Shown in pieces: positions 16,325 through 24,182 of a stretch of DNA of 34,769 nucleotides (its first letter is position 1; every line of letters begins with the position of its first letter). The position numbers and the translations under genes are program-made. Location: positions 1 through 34,769 of the forward strand of contig NZ_LT699744.1 of the NCBI RefSeq assembly GCF_900155385.1, read 5' to 3'. A model generated the notes under the pieces. That model had not been told where the DNA came from and made no database searches. It saw only the letters and a program-made list of their open reading frames with translations. The DNA comes from Vreelandella massiliensis (lineage in GTDB: Bacteria; Pseudomonadota; Gammaproteobacteria; Pseudomonadales; Halomonadaceae).

Positions 16325-18184
16325 GTGGGTACCAAGAAGGCAATAACCACCCCGGCAGAAGTCTCTGCTTTCGCACTCCCGGAGGGCAGGTTGAAGGCAC
16401 GCCGCGCCGTGAAGTCAAAACATGGCGCTGGTTTGTCGTTGGAAGCACGCGCGGGCAAATCCACGAAACTTTGGATGTATCGTTTCAATCTTGGCGGGCA
16501 ACAGCGTGAAATGATGTTGGGCAGCTATCCTGCCATGACATTAAAGCGTGCCAGAGAAGAACACGCCACTGCCGTTGAATTAGTAAAAAAAGGGCTGGAT
16601 CCACGTAAACAGCGCGCGTCTGAAAAAGCTAATAACTTGTCCGCTTGGACAATGCGAAATGCCTTTGAACGCTGGATAGAGCACTATCAACAAACACCCG
16701 GCCGAAAACAGCAGCAACCACCTACCGCCAAGACGGTATCGCAACAACGGGGGCGCTGGCGTCGTAACCTTGCGCCACTGCTGGCCGATTTTTATGTTCG
16801 TGATGTATCCCGGCGCTTGATTATCGACGTGCTGGAACAAGCGTCAAAAAAAGGCAAAGTAGAGGCGCGCCATAGCCTTAATCTACTTCGTCAGTTACTA
16901 CGTTATTGCCAAATACGTGAACAAATTGAAGTAAATCCGACTGATGGGCTAACGCCCTCTGATATTGCGGCCTCTGCATCTCCACCGCGTAAACGTTACT
17001 TATCATTGTCAGAATTGCACCAGCTGTGGCAGGCAATAGACGATGCGCGTGCAGATACGGAAGGCAAAGCAACTACAGCCGTACTAAGTATTCCCGTTGC
17101 CAATGCGCTTAAGCTTTTAATTTTGACGGGTGCACGCCGTGGAGAGGTAGCGTCCATGCGCTGGGATGAAATCAAAAAGGATATCTGGACAATTCCCGCT
17201 GAACGCACCAAGTCCCGCCGCCAGCATCAAGTATACCTCAGCCCCCTAGCACTTAAGCTCCTAGACGAGCAGCGCCATCTAGGCGTGGGGGAGTTCGTCT
17301 TTGCCTCCACCCAAGGAACTGGTAATCCCATTCATCCAGACAGCCTAAGCACTACCATTGCTCGACTACAGGGTCGAAGCAGCAAAGAACACAATGTGGC
17401 CGCGCCGCTAAACCATCTACATCATTTTACGGTCCACGACTTACGGCGTAGCTTTGCTACACAAGCAACAGAAGTTCTTATGGCGGATCCATTTCTAGTA
17501 GAAACCATGCTAGCCCACGCGCCACCTAAGCTAATCGGCACTTATAACCATGCAAAGCGATGGAAGTCTCAAGTAATCGTCTGGCTCAGTTGGGGAGAAC
17601 TTATAGCTCAAAAAGTCGCAAGCTCCCCCACTTCAAACGCTAATAGCTTTAAGAGTGTTAGCCCTACCATGATGACAAGCTCTGAAAGTGAACCAGAGTT
17701 GGATGCGTCACCAAATAATCAGCGAAGTGCGGGAACAATTGTGTCAAATAGCCAGGCTTCTGCGCCACCTGATTTCATTACCTTTATCGATATTGAGGCC
17801 TCCGGCTTAAAGCAGCCAGATAGCTACCCTATCGAAATCGGCTGGGCCGATACTCTCGGTAATAGCGACGCCTTCCTGATTTGCCCTCTTCCCCAGTGGA
17901 CGTATTGGGATGAGGATGCCGAATCCCTGCATGGCATCACACGCGAGCAACTTCAGGAGGAAGGCGTCTCCGTGGACGAAGCAGTTAAACGGCTAGAAGA
18001 GATGCTAGGTGTTGAGACTGTCTTCTGTGACGCGCTGGCATTTGATGGTTTCTGGCTCGATCGACTATTCAAAGCTGCGGGCATAGAGCCTTCGTTCCAG
18101 TTGGCTGATGTTTACCAGCTATATGGTGCATTAGGCGCCGAGCGAGCGACACGATTGGGAAATATTATCCCGTCTTATTCATGA
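16325..18184 (+). CDS. P4-type tyrosine recombinase fused to a DEDDh exonuclease, truncated by IS1380
   Basis: Residues 1-100 form a P4/CP4-type arm-binding (DUF4102-like) region with LWMYRFNLGGQQREMMLGSY, followed by a core-binding domain and a catalytic domain. The tetrad is visible: R271 in GARRGE, H371 and R374 in HDLRR, H398 in LAHAP and Y407 in GTYNHA. After a linker of about 70 residues rich in Ser and Asn, residues 483 onward are a DnaQ/RNase T-type 3'-5' exonuclease: D489 and E491 (FIDIEASGL) and D574 (LAFDGFWL). An IS1380 insertion at 18168 removes the last motif and adds six foreign residues. The GTG start at 16325 is favoured by AGGGGAA seven bases upstream and a promoter at 16261-16289; an ATG at 16187 lies before that promoter. 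The integrase part appears intact. Confidence 0.85.
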   Translation: MGTKKAITTPAEVSAFALPEGRLKARRAVKSKHGAGLSLEARAGKSTKLWMYRFNLGGQQREMMLGSYPAMTLKRAREEHATAVELVKKGLDPRKQRASEKANNLSAWTMRNAFERWIEHYQQTPGRKQQQPPTAKTVSQQRGRWRRNLAPLLADFYVRDVSRRLIIDVLEQASKKGKVEARHSLNLLRQLLRYCQIREQIEVNPTDGLTPSDIAASASPPRKRYLSLSELHQLWQAIDDARADTEGKATTAVLSIPVANALKLLILTGARRGEVASMRWDEIKKDIWTIPAERTKSRRQHQVYLSPLALKLLDEQRHLGVGEFVFASTQGTGNPIHPDSLSTTIARLQGRSSKEHNVAAPLNHLHHFTVHDLRRSFATQATEVLMADPFLVETMLAHAPPKLIGTYNHAKRWKSQVIVWLSWGELIAQKVASSPTSNANSFKSVSPTMMTSSESEPELDASPNNQRSAGTIVSNSQASAPPDFITFIDIEASGLKQPDSYPIEIGWADTLGNSDAFLICPLPQWTYWDEDAESLHGITREQLQEEGVSVDEAVKRLEEMLGVETVFCDALAFDGFWLDRLFKAAGIEPSFQLADVYQLYGALGAERATRLGNIIPSYS

Positions 18185-19885
18185 GGGCAGCCTGAAAACG
18201 AAGATGACGGATGGTATTCTCTTGAGAAATCAGAACGTTCCGGCAAGAACCTGATTCCAGAGGACCATCCGCCATGGGTGAAAGCGTATCTCCCTGGATT
18301 CCGTCCTGCAACGGGTCCATTCGCGTTGAGCTTGATGGCCAGCGCACCACAAGCGATAGCGGCGCCTTGCTGCTGCGTGAAGCTCTCGACAGCAGCGGTG
18401 TCATAGACGCACTGGATGAAAACCTGATCGACCAACGTAACCCGCTGCGCGTCCGCCATTCGCTGGCCAACCAGCTGCGCACCCTCGTGCTGCAGCGTGC
18501 GATGGGCTGGATCGATCTCAGCGATACCGACATGCTGCGCCACGACCCGCTCTGGCAACTGGCCTGCAGCGATGCGCGCGGGATGACGCCATTGACGCAG
18601 GACCGGCCATCCCAAGCCACGCTGTCGCGGCTGCTGACGTGCCTTGGACGTAGCGACAACATCGATGCCGTACACGAAGGTTTGCTGCGGTTGGTGGTCT
18701 GGCGTCTGACCTCGCTGGAGAAGGGCAAACGCCCGGATCAACTGACACTGGACATCGATGGCCTGCCGATTGAGGTCCACGGTCACCAGGGCGGCTCGGC
18801 CTTTCATGGTCATTACGGTGCCCGCATCTACTCACCGCTAGTCGCGTCGTTGGCAGAGACCGGCGACATGGTGGGCGGTTTGCTGCGGGAGGGCAATGCT
18901 GGCCCGGCCGAGAATGCCGACACCTGGGTCCCGCATCTGGTACGGCGACTCAACGAGAGCACCGGCGCCCAGGTGCGAGTGCGCATTGACGCTGGCTTCA
19001 CCGACAACGACACGCTGGAGGCCCTGGAAGACCGCAACATCGAGTACCTGGGCCGACTGCGCAGTCACACGGGACTGCAGAAGCTGGCAGCGCCGTACCT
19101 GAAACGGCCACGGGGCCGGCCACCCGAGCAACCTCGGGAGTGGTGCCACGACCTGGAGTACCAAGCCGGTTCCTGGCCGTCGTCACGGCGCGTGGTGCTG
19201 GTGGTGCAGGAACGTCCCGATGATCTGCTGCTGCATGCCTTCTTCCTGGTCACCAACCTCAACAAGTTCCACTGGCCGCCGGAGAAAGTCCTGGCGCTCT
19301 ACCGCAAACGCGGCAGCGCCGAGGCGCACATGGGCGAAGTGAAGTCAGCACTCGACGTACATCTCTCCTCGACCGACCGCGGCGCTTCTACTGTTCAGGA
19401 GGTGATGGCTCGCAACGAAGTGAGTCTGCTACTGAGCCTCTACGCCTACCAGACCCTGCATGGCCTGCGCTGCCTACTCACGCGGCAAACCCGCCAAGGC
19501 TGGAGCCTGAGCCGGATGCGCGAGCAGGTGCTCAAGGTCGCTGCCACTATCTCACGGCACGCTCGGCGCATTACTGTTCACCTCGGTGACGCTGCTGACA
19601 AATGGTGGCCCACTTTACTGAAAGGGCTGCCGAAGCTGACTGCGCTAAGCTGACCTTCCGGCGATACTGACTGAGGCAAGATCAAGGCGGCCACAACGGT
19701 GGCCGGCGGATATGGCTACCCTGATGGCCGAGATCAATGCCAGAAAGTTATAAATAGCTGAGTTAAGATCACCATTGGAGCATTAGTCAGCAGATGCACA
19801 CGCCATAAATACGGCTACTGAAGACCGAAGCTGGCAACCCGGGGCTGTAAAAATGCTCAATCGGCGTTCTCATGAATGAGGCGGG
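18169..19885 (+). mobile_element. Complete IS1380-family element, copy 1, 1717 bp
   Basis: Terminal inverted repeats read CCCGTCTTATTCATGAG at the left end and CCCGCCTCATTCATGAG, reversed, at the right end. The element is flanked by direct repeats of ATTAT (18164-18168 and 19886-19890), the target duplication. It carries one intact transposase gene and about 230 bp of noncoding DNA at its 3' side. A second, inverted copy lies at the right edge of the window. Confidence 0.93.
18274..19653 (+). CDS. IS1380-family transposase
   Basis: This is a full-length DDE transposase of 459 residues (DDE_Tnp_1, IS1380 group). It shows LTLDIDGLPIEVHGHQGG around the first catalytic Asp, RIDAGFTDNDTLEALE around the second and YRKRGSAEAHMGEVKSAL as the YREK-like segment with the catalytic Glu. 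AGAGGA lies nine bases before the ATG. It transposes the element in which it lies. Its first two thirds are almost identical to the copy at the right edge, whereas the last third differs at many residues. Confidence 0.94.
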   Translation: MGESVSPWIPSCNGSIRVELDGQRTTSDSGALLLREALDSSGVIDALDENLIDQRNPLRVRHSLANQLRTLVLQRAMGWIDLSDTDMLRHDPLWQLACSDARGMTPLTQDRPSQATLSRLLTCLGRSDNIDAVHEGLLRLVVWRLTSLEKGKRPDQLTLDIDGLPIEVHGHQGGSAFHGHYGARIYSPLVASLAETGDMVGGLLREGNAGPAENADTWVPHLVRRLNESTGAQVRVRIDAGFTDNDTLEALEDRNIEYLGRLRSHTGLQKLAAPYLKRPRGRPPEQPREWCHDLEYQAGSWPSSRRVVLVVQERPDDLLLHAFFLVTNLNKFHWPPEKVLALYRKRGSAEAHMGEVKSALDVHLSSTDRGASTVQEVMARNEVSLLLSLYAYQTLHGLRCLLTRQTRQGWSLSRMREQVLKVAATISRHARRITVHLGDAADKWWPTLLKGLPKLTALS

Positions 19886-19981
19886 ATTATCAGAAACAGC
19901 CCAACACCGCATCGCGCACGGGAAGACGCCAAGCGTTACGCTTCAGCTTACCGGAATGTCATCACTGACCTCCCCCGATAA
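19886..19981 (+). pseudogene. Displaced 3' end of the integrase-exonuclease gene (Exo III motif)
   Basis: Joining 18168 to 19891 (one ATTAT copy) continues the frame ...RLGNIIRNSPTPHRARED, then AKRYASAYRNVITDLPR and a TAA at 19979-19981. The segment supplies the missing Exo III motif H622-R-A-R-E-D627-A of a DEDDh exonuclease and gives a restored protein of 644 residues. Without its own start it is presumably not translated now. Confidence 0.85.
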
Positions 19982-19999
19982 ATAGCTGAACAGTGACCG

Positions 20000-20019
20000 C
20001 TCGCCCTTCACTGGGCGAG
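20000..20019. terminator. Possible weak terminator between convergent genes
   Basis: A 7-bp stem CTCGCCC/GGGCGAG with a 6-base loop lies between the stop of the exonuclease remnant and the stop of the VWA gene. There is no clear T tract on either side, so it may only pause or protect transcript ends. Confidence 0.3.
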
Positions 20020-20035
20020 GGTTTACGAGATTTGA

Positions 20036-21265
20036 CTAAGTAGATAAAGTGACTTTTATCCCCCACTCCGCCGGTGTTCGACCATCTTTCACGAGGCACC
20101 ATATAACGGTATAAAAAGGAGATGTTTCAGGTACGGTAATAAAGCCATCGGTAAACACCACCAGTAGCTCAGGCGGTGAGACTTCCAAGGCAGTAAATAC
20201 CGGCCGCACATCGCTCCCCCCTCCCCCACAACACTGCCACTGGCTGAGTTCATGGAGCTGACCTTCATGTAATTGACGCTGCTGGGTGATTCGCGTGTCG
20301 AACTCCATGACGTTAACCGTGACACGGTCACATGCGCCAAGGATGCCAACCAGTTCACTCAAAAAATGCGGCAAATCTCGCTGACAGCTTCCACTGGTAT
20401 CAATCGCCACCGCCAATGACAATGTTTGACTGCGCTGGCTGGGCAAATAAAGCCCCCGATATATATGCCGTCGTGATGGCGGGAGCCATTGTCGATTACC
20501 GCTCAACGTTTGCTTAATAAATTGCGCCAGCACCTGTTGCCAGGGGATCACCGGCTTGCGTAGGCGCTCCACCAGACGCGCCACATGCCCGGGTAAGGTT
20601 CCCTGCTGTCGCTCGTGCTGCTGGGCCGTAGCGACCAGGCGTTGCTGCCAGGCGCGCGCATTTTCCGCCGATACTGGGCGGGGCATGAAATCGGGATCAT
20701 GCACGTCACCGGCCTGCGCCTGCAGGGCCTGTTGCACATCGTGAATATCCAGCACATAACCGCGCAGACGGCGACTCTTTTGACCGAGAAGGGCATAGAT
20801 CTGCTCGGCCGACTGTCCATGAAAACATCGATCAAACAGGGCATCTTTCGGGCAATGGCCGAGCTCCTCCTTGAGCAAAGCGTTAATTTCGTAGTCGCAT
20901 GCATGATTCCAGCGTTCATGCGCTCGGCTAAGCTGGCGGCGATGATGCCCCAGCGCACAGTGCCATACCTCATGTGCCAGAATGAAACGGCGATCCTCGT
21001 GACTACGCCCCGCCATAAACGCCGCGTTAAAGAAAATACTTTCCCCGTCAGTTCCTGCGGTAGGAAGCCGATCATCCACTACAGCAGCAAGCCTCAGCTG
21101 CATCAGTAGCTTGGCAGTAAACGGTTGGAACGTGAGCAGCCAGGCCCGGTCGGCTTCGCACAGTTGCTGCATCCGCTTCTTTAGATGCTGCTCCTCGGCA
21201 TTAGGCGCACGCGGGGCGAAAGGCATTTGAGCCTGGGCTTCCGTTTGGATAGGCGCATTAGGCAT
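20036..21265 (-). CDS. Metallopeptidase-like protein with C-terminal VWA domain (DUF2201 type)
   Basis: This 409-residue protein has an N-terminal putative metallopeptidase domain with H98-E-V-W-H102 (ILAHEVWHCALGHH), an HExxH zinc motif, and a C-terminal VWA-like domain with the MIDAS residues D289-T-S-G-S293, a GGGGSDVRP loop (347-354) and VVFTDG (369-374). This domain pair is the COG3864 type, which commonly sits beside a MoxR ATPase, as here. In MoxR-VWA systems the ATPase is thought to remodel or load targets held by the VWA partner. The start at 21265 overlaps the moxR-like stop by eight bases; ATGs at 21277 and 21307 are alternatives. It is co-transcribed with the MoxR gene from the promoter near 22470. 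Confidence 0.9.
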   Translation of the reverse strand: MPNAPIQTEAQAQMPFAPRAPNAEEQHLKKRMQQLCEADRAWLLTFQPFTAKLLMQLRLAAVVDDRLPTAGTDGESIFFNAAFMAGRSHEDRRFILAHEVWHCALGHHRRQLSRAHERWNHACDYEINALLKEELGHCPKDALFDRCFHGQSAEQIYALLGQKSRRLRGYVLDIHDVQQALQAQAGDVHDPDFMPRPVSAENARAWQQRLVATAQQHERQQGTLPGHVARLVERLRKPVIPWQQVLAQFIKQTLSGNRQWLPPSRRHIYRGLYLPSQRSQTLSLAVAIDTSGSCQRDLPHFLSELVGILGACDRVTVNVMEFDTRITQQRQLHEGQLHELSQWQCCGGGGSDVRPVFTALEVSPPELLVVFTDGFITVPETSPFYTVIWCLVKDGRTPAEWGIKVTLST

Positions 21266-22436
21266 TAGACGATGCATCCGCTTGATCCGTGGGCATTTCC
21301 GCCGCAAATGACAGCCCCATCTGCGCGCTTAGGTGCTGCTGAAACACCTCGCCATGCTGCTCGCTCCAGGCAGAAAAATCAGGATGCCCTAGAAGCGCCA
21401 GGGTGCGCGCTTGCGTAGTCACGTCGTCTGGGCCTTGCAGCGCGTCCAGAAGTGCCAGCGTAGCAAAGTCGGCCGTGAGCCCCCGGCTAATGGCAAAGAA
21501 ACGCGCCAGGCGCTGCTGAGTGCTAGGTGTTTCAAGCTCATCAGCTTCAATATTTTTCCATAGCGCATGCGCCAACCCCGCACAGAACGCATAACGTTGA
21601 TCCGCCCGTTCAGGAATTTGGATCGGCACTTTACCGGCAAGCATGGCGGGGATATCCGGGAGTTTGAGCGCCCAGTCACGGAAAGCCAGAAATTCCGTAC
21701 CGGCGCCCTCACCCACCAAGCCATGCACTATCAGCGCCTGAACATCAGCTGGCAGAGAGTCCGCTTGACGAAGTGACTGCGCAACACGCGCCCAACTGCG
21801 CGGGCTGGGCCAGCCCTGTTCGACGGCCCCTTCCATGGAAAAGAAACACTCGGGACGAAAACGTAAAAAAGCGATGACCTCAGGATGCAATCCTTCCGAA
21901 CGCGCCCAACGGGTCCAGTTATCCAGATCGGGCGTGAGGTTGAGATGGCAAAAACGGTTGGCCAGCGCACTGGAAAACGTCTGTGCAACGGCGCGATCCT
22001 CTAGGCGGTTACCCGCCGCGACCACCAGCCAGCCGGGAGGCAGGCGATAAAGATCGCCCAGGCGTCGGTCGAGAATCAGCTCATAAGCCGCCACCTGAAG
22101 GCTACGATCCGCGGCAGTGAGCTCATCAAACAACAAAATACCTCGGCTATTGGGATCACGGGGCCACTCCCCCGCGAGCAGCCAATCCACAACGCCACGT
22201 TCATTATCAGGAACAGGCAAGCCGCGTAAGTCCACAGGCTCACGTTGCGCTAGACGGATATCGATAAAACCTATGCCTTGCTCCTCAGCCACCTTGCGTA
22301 CAATCGCGCTTTTGCCCACCCCGGGTGCGCCCCATAGCATGACCGGTGGTAATTGCTCGGCAAGTGCCGGCGTATGCGCCAACTGCTGGGCCTGGTGGGA
22401 TAAAAGCGTCATCGCCTGATCGGGTGTCGCGTACAT
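21258..22436 (-). CDS. MoxR-family AAA+ ATPase
   Basis: This 392-residue AAA+ protein has Walker A GAPGVGKS (36-43), Walker B LLFDE (101-105) and a sensor-1 Asn in AAGNRLED (N143), so ATP hydrolysis should be intact. The family works as chaperone-like rings with VWA partners, assembling or activating protein complexes. AGGAGG lies six bases upstream of the ATG, an ideal ribosome site. The gene overlaps the downstream metallopeptidase-VWA gene. Its promoter region carries the 34-bp composite operator motif described at 22470-22503, shared with the LRR-like gene and an AAA+ remnant. The hipBA pair is divergent from it. Confidence 0.92.
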   Translation of the reverse strand: MYATPDQAMTLLSHQAQQLAHTPALAEQLPPVMLWGAPGVGKSAIVRKVAEEQGIGFIDIRLAQREPVDLRGLPVPDNERGVVDWLLAGEWPRDPNSRGILLFDELTAADRSLQVAAYELILDRRLGDLYRLPPGWLVVAAGNRLEDRAVAQTFSSALANRFCHLNLTPDLDNWTRWARSEGLHPEVIAFLRFRPECFFSMEGAVEQGWPSPRSWARVAQSLRQADSLPADVQALIVHGLVGEGAGTEFLAFRDWALKLPDIPAMLAGKVPIQIPERADQRYAFCAGLAHALWKNIEADELETPSTQQRLARFFAISRGLTADFATLALLDALQGPDDVTTQARTLALLGHPDFSAWSEQHGEVFQQHLSAQMGLSFAAEMPTDQADASSNA

Positions 22437-22469
22437 AAAGAGCCTCCTGGCGCGATAGTCGATATGTCT

Positions 22470-22503
22470 AGCTTAATCTGCGAATGCGACAATCGATGTC
22501 GCA
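22470..22503 (-). promoter_or_regulatory. Composite operator/promoter motif, site 1 (MoxR-VWA operon)
   Basis: Read toward the MoxR gene, the site is TGCGACATCGATTGTCGCA, eight bases, then TTAAGCT. The TGCGAC/GTCGCA arms form an inverted repeat with a 7-bp spacer, 49-67 bp before the ATG. Two other sites (26170-26203, 28960-28993) keep the same arms and the same spacings. Confidence 0.7.
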
Positions 22504-22512
22504 AGCATCGAC

Positions 22513-22530
22513 TTTCCCTAACGGGATAAA
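22513..22530. promoter_or_regulatory. Putative HipB operator O1 (imperfect)
   Basis: TTTCCCTAACGGGATAAA keeps the TTTCCCTA half-site of the near-perfect palindrome at 22558-22581, with a degenerate right half. It lies between site 1 and the hipBA promoter region, so HipB bound here could also affect the divergent MoxR gene. Confidence 0.4.
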
Positions 22531-22557
22531 ATTTGCTTTTCAGGTTTATCGCCTTCA

Positions 22558-22581
22558 AAATTTTCCCTATAGGGAAAATTT
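22558..22581. promoter_or_regulatory. Putative HipB operator O2 (24-bp perfect palindrome)
   Basis: A perfect 24-bp palindrome with core TTTTCCCTATAGGGAAAA is centred between 22569 and 22570, about 60 bp upstream of the hipB-like gene. HTH antitoxins of this family repress their own operon through such palindromes. Confidence 0.65.
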
Positions 22582-22610
22582 GGCTATCATGGCTGTGTCA
22601 TCCTCATTAA

Positions 22611-22627
22611 TTTCCCCTTAAGGAAAA
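22611..22627. promoter_or_regulatory. Putative HipB operator O3 (imperfect)
   Basis: TTTCCCCTTAAGGAAAA is an imperfect version of the 22558-22581 palindrome and ends 13 bases before the hipB-like start, next to its ribosome site. Together with O1 and O2 it makes an evenly distributed array of about 50-bp steps. Confidence 0.45.
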
Positions 22628-22640
22628 TCCGGAGCCCTCC

Positions 22641-22898
22641 ATGCATCCCTCTATTTCCTCAATGGGTCAAGCGTGTCAGCCAATCGATACTGCTGAACGT
22701 CTTGGCTTGATCATCCGCCAGGCACGTAAACGCCAAGGGCTGACGTTGGAAACGCTGGCGGGGCTCTGCGGTGTCAGCATTCGCTTTTTGAGCGAACTGG
22801 AAAACGGGCGGCAGTCTTGTGGCATGGGGCGAGTCTTGCGCGTACTGGAAACGTTAGGTGTTGAGCTCTTCGCCCTACCGACGGATATCAACGCATGA
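22641..22898 (+). CDS. HipB-like HTH antitoxin
   Basis: This 85-residue protein carries a Xre/Cro helix-turn-helix (about 20-75): LGLIIRQARKRQGLTLETLAGLCGVSIRFLSELENG. It should bind and neutralise the HipA-like kinase encoded next and repress their shared promoter through the TTTCCCTA palindromes. GGAG lies six bases before the ATG. Its TGA overlaps the toxin ATG (ATGA), the usual coupling of antitoxin to toxin. The gene is divergent from the MoxR-VWA operon and may be an addiction cassette inserted into that locus. Confidence 0.9.
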   Translation: MHPSISSMGQACQPIDTAERLGLIIRQARKRQGLTLETLAGLCGVSIRFLSELENGRQSCGMGRVLRVLETLGVELFALPTDINA

Positions 22899-24172
22899 AT
22901 CACGATACGTTAAGCGTATGGTACGCAGAGCGCCGCGTTGGCACTTTATGGCGCGGTGAAGACGGTCGATTGATGGGGTTTGAATATGAAGAAGATTGGC
23001 AACGTCATGGCCATGCCATCTCTAACAGCCTACCGTTTAGCCAGCGCACATGGCCGCCTGAAACGCTGACGGCTCATCACTGGTTCGGCAATTTGCTCCC
23101 TGAAGAGCAAGCACGGACCGCCTTGATACGCCAACTCGGTATCCCCGATGACGACTTCTCATTGCTTGCCGCCATCGGGGGCGATTGTGCCGGCGCACTC
23201 ACGATTTTGCCACCCGGCCATGCACCTGACTCCGCTACACTTTCTTCAGAAGATGTTGTGCCATTTTCCCAGGACAAATTGCATCAGTGGGCTGCATTTA
23301 AGCAGCGCTACACATTGTTCAAGGAAACTTCCACAACGGCCAAGCCGCGCCTTTCCCTCGCGGGGGCACAAGATAAGATTCCGGTGGTTTGGCTCGATGA
23401 GGCCTTCTATCTGCCCAGAGGAACCACAGCCTCATCCCATATCATCAAGTTTGCCGTAGAAGGCCGTGAGCAAGTGATATTTAATGAGCTCTACCTCAAT
23501 ACGCTTGCGGCGTTAGTGGGTCTCGACTGCCCCAAAACATACGTACGCTATGTCGACCGCTATCCCTTGCTTATCATTGAGCGCTACGACCGCCAAAAAG
23601 AGGGAGACGTTTTTAAGCGTATTCACCAAGAAGACCTATGCCAGGCCATGGGCATATCCCGCACACGGAAATACCAAGAACATGGCGGCCCGACCTTCGC
23701 TGATTGCATCCAAGCACTCCGAGAAATATGCAAGCCGCCGGCACGCTCCCTCCAACAGCTGCTGCGTTGGCAAATATTCAACGTCTTGGTGGGTAACAGC
23801 GACGGTCATGCAAAAAATGTGTCGTTACTGCAAAATGAAAAAGGCAAATGGCGTATAGCGCCGGCCTACGATCTCGTGGGTACGATAGTACTGGGATACG
23901 ATCCTCGGCTCGCCTTCTCCATTGGTGAGCAATACAACGCCATGCAGCTTTTGACCCGCGACTGGCAAGCTTTCGCCGATGCTTGCCAGCTGAGCTATCC
24001 CTTCATTAAGCGTGAAATCGAACACATGCGCATGAGGCTCTCCGAGCATGTTGACTCCACCGATATACAGCATGCAGTGGCAGAAGCGGGGTTACCCAAG
24101 AATGCCTGGCCTCGCTTGCAGCAGCAGCGCCACCACATTGTCAAACAGTGCAAAAAATCCGCTCAGTGGTAA
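22895..24172 (+). CDS. HipA-like serine/threonine kinase toxin
   Basis: This 425-residue protein has both parts of the family: an N-terminal Couple_hipA region (about 5-105, with SNSLPFSQRTWPPETLTAHHWFGNLLPE) and a HipA_C kinase domain. Kinase motifs are visible: SLAGAQDK (154-161) as the phosphate-binding loop, K185 in HIIKF, D303 in GNSDGHAKN as the catalytic base and D326 in APAYDL as the metal ligand. The archetype phosphorylates glutamyl-tRNA synthetase and induces dormancy; other HipA families have other targets, so the substrate is open. The gene appears intact. It ends ten bases before the convergent LRR-like gene with no visible terminator. Confidence 0.92.
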   Translation: MNHDTLSVWYAERRVGTLWRGEDGRLMGFEYEEDWQRHGHAISNSLPFSQRTWPPETLTAHHWFGNLLPEEQARTALIRQLGIPDDDFSLLAAIGGDCAGALTILPPGHAPDSATLSSEDVVPFSQDKLHQWAAFKQRYTLFKETSTTAKPRLSLAGAQDKIPVVWLDEAFYLPRGTTASSHIIKFAVEGREQVIFNELYLNTLAALVGLDCPKTYVRYVDRYPLLIIERYDRQKEGDVFKRIHQEDLCQAMGISRTRKYQEHGGPTFADCIQALREICKPPARSLQQLLRWQIFNVLVGNSDGHAKNVSLLQNEKGKWRIAPAYDLVGTIVLGYDPRLAFSIGEQYNAMQLLTRDWQAFADACQLSYPFIKREIEHMRMRLSEHVDSTDIQHAVAEAGLPKNAWPRLQQQRHHIVKQCKKSAQW

Positions 24173-24182
24173 CGTAAGGCGT

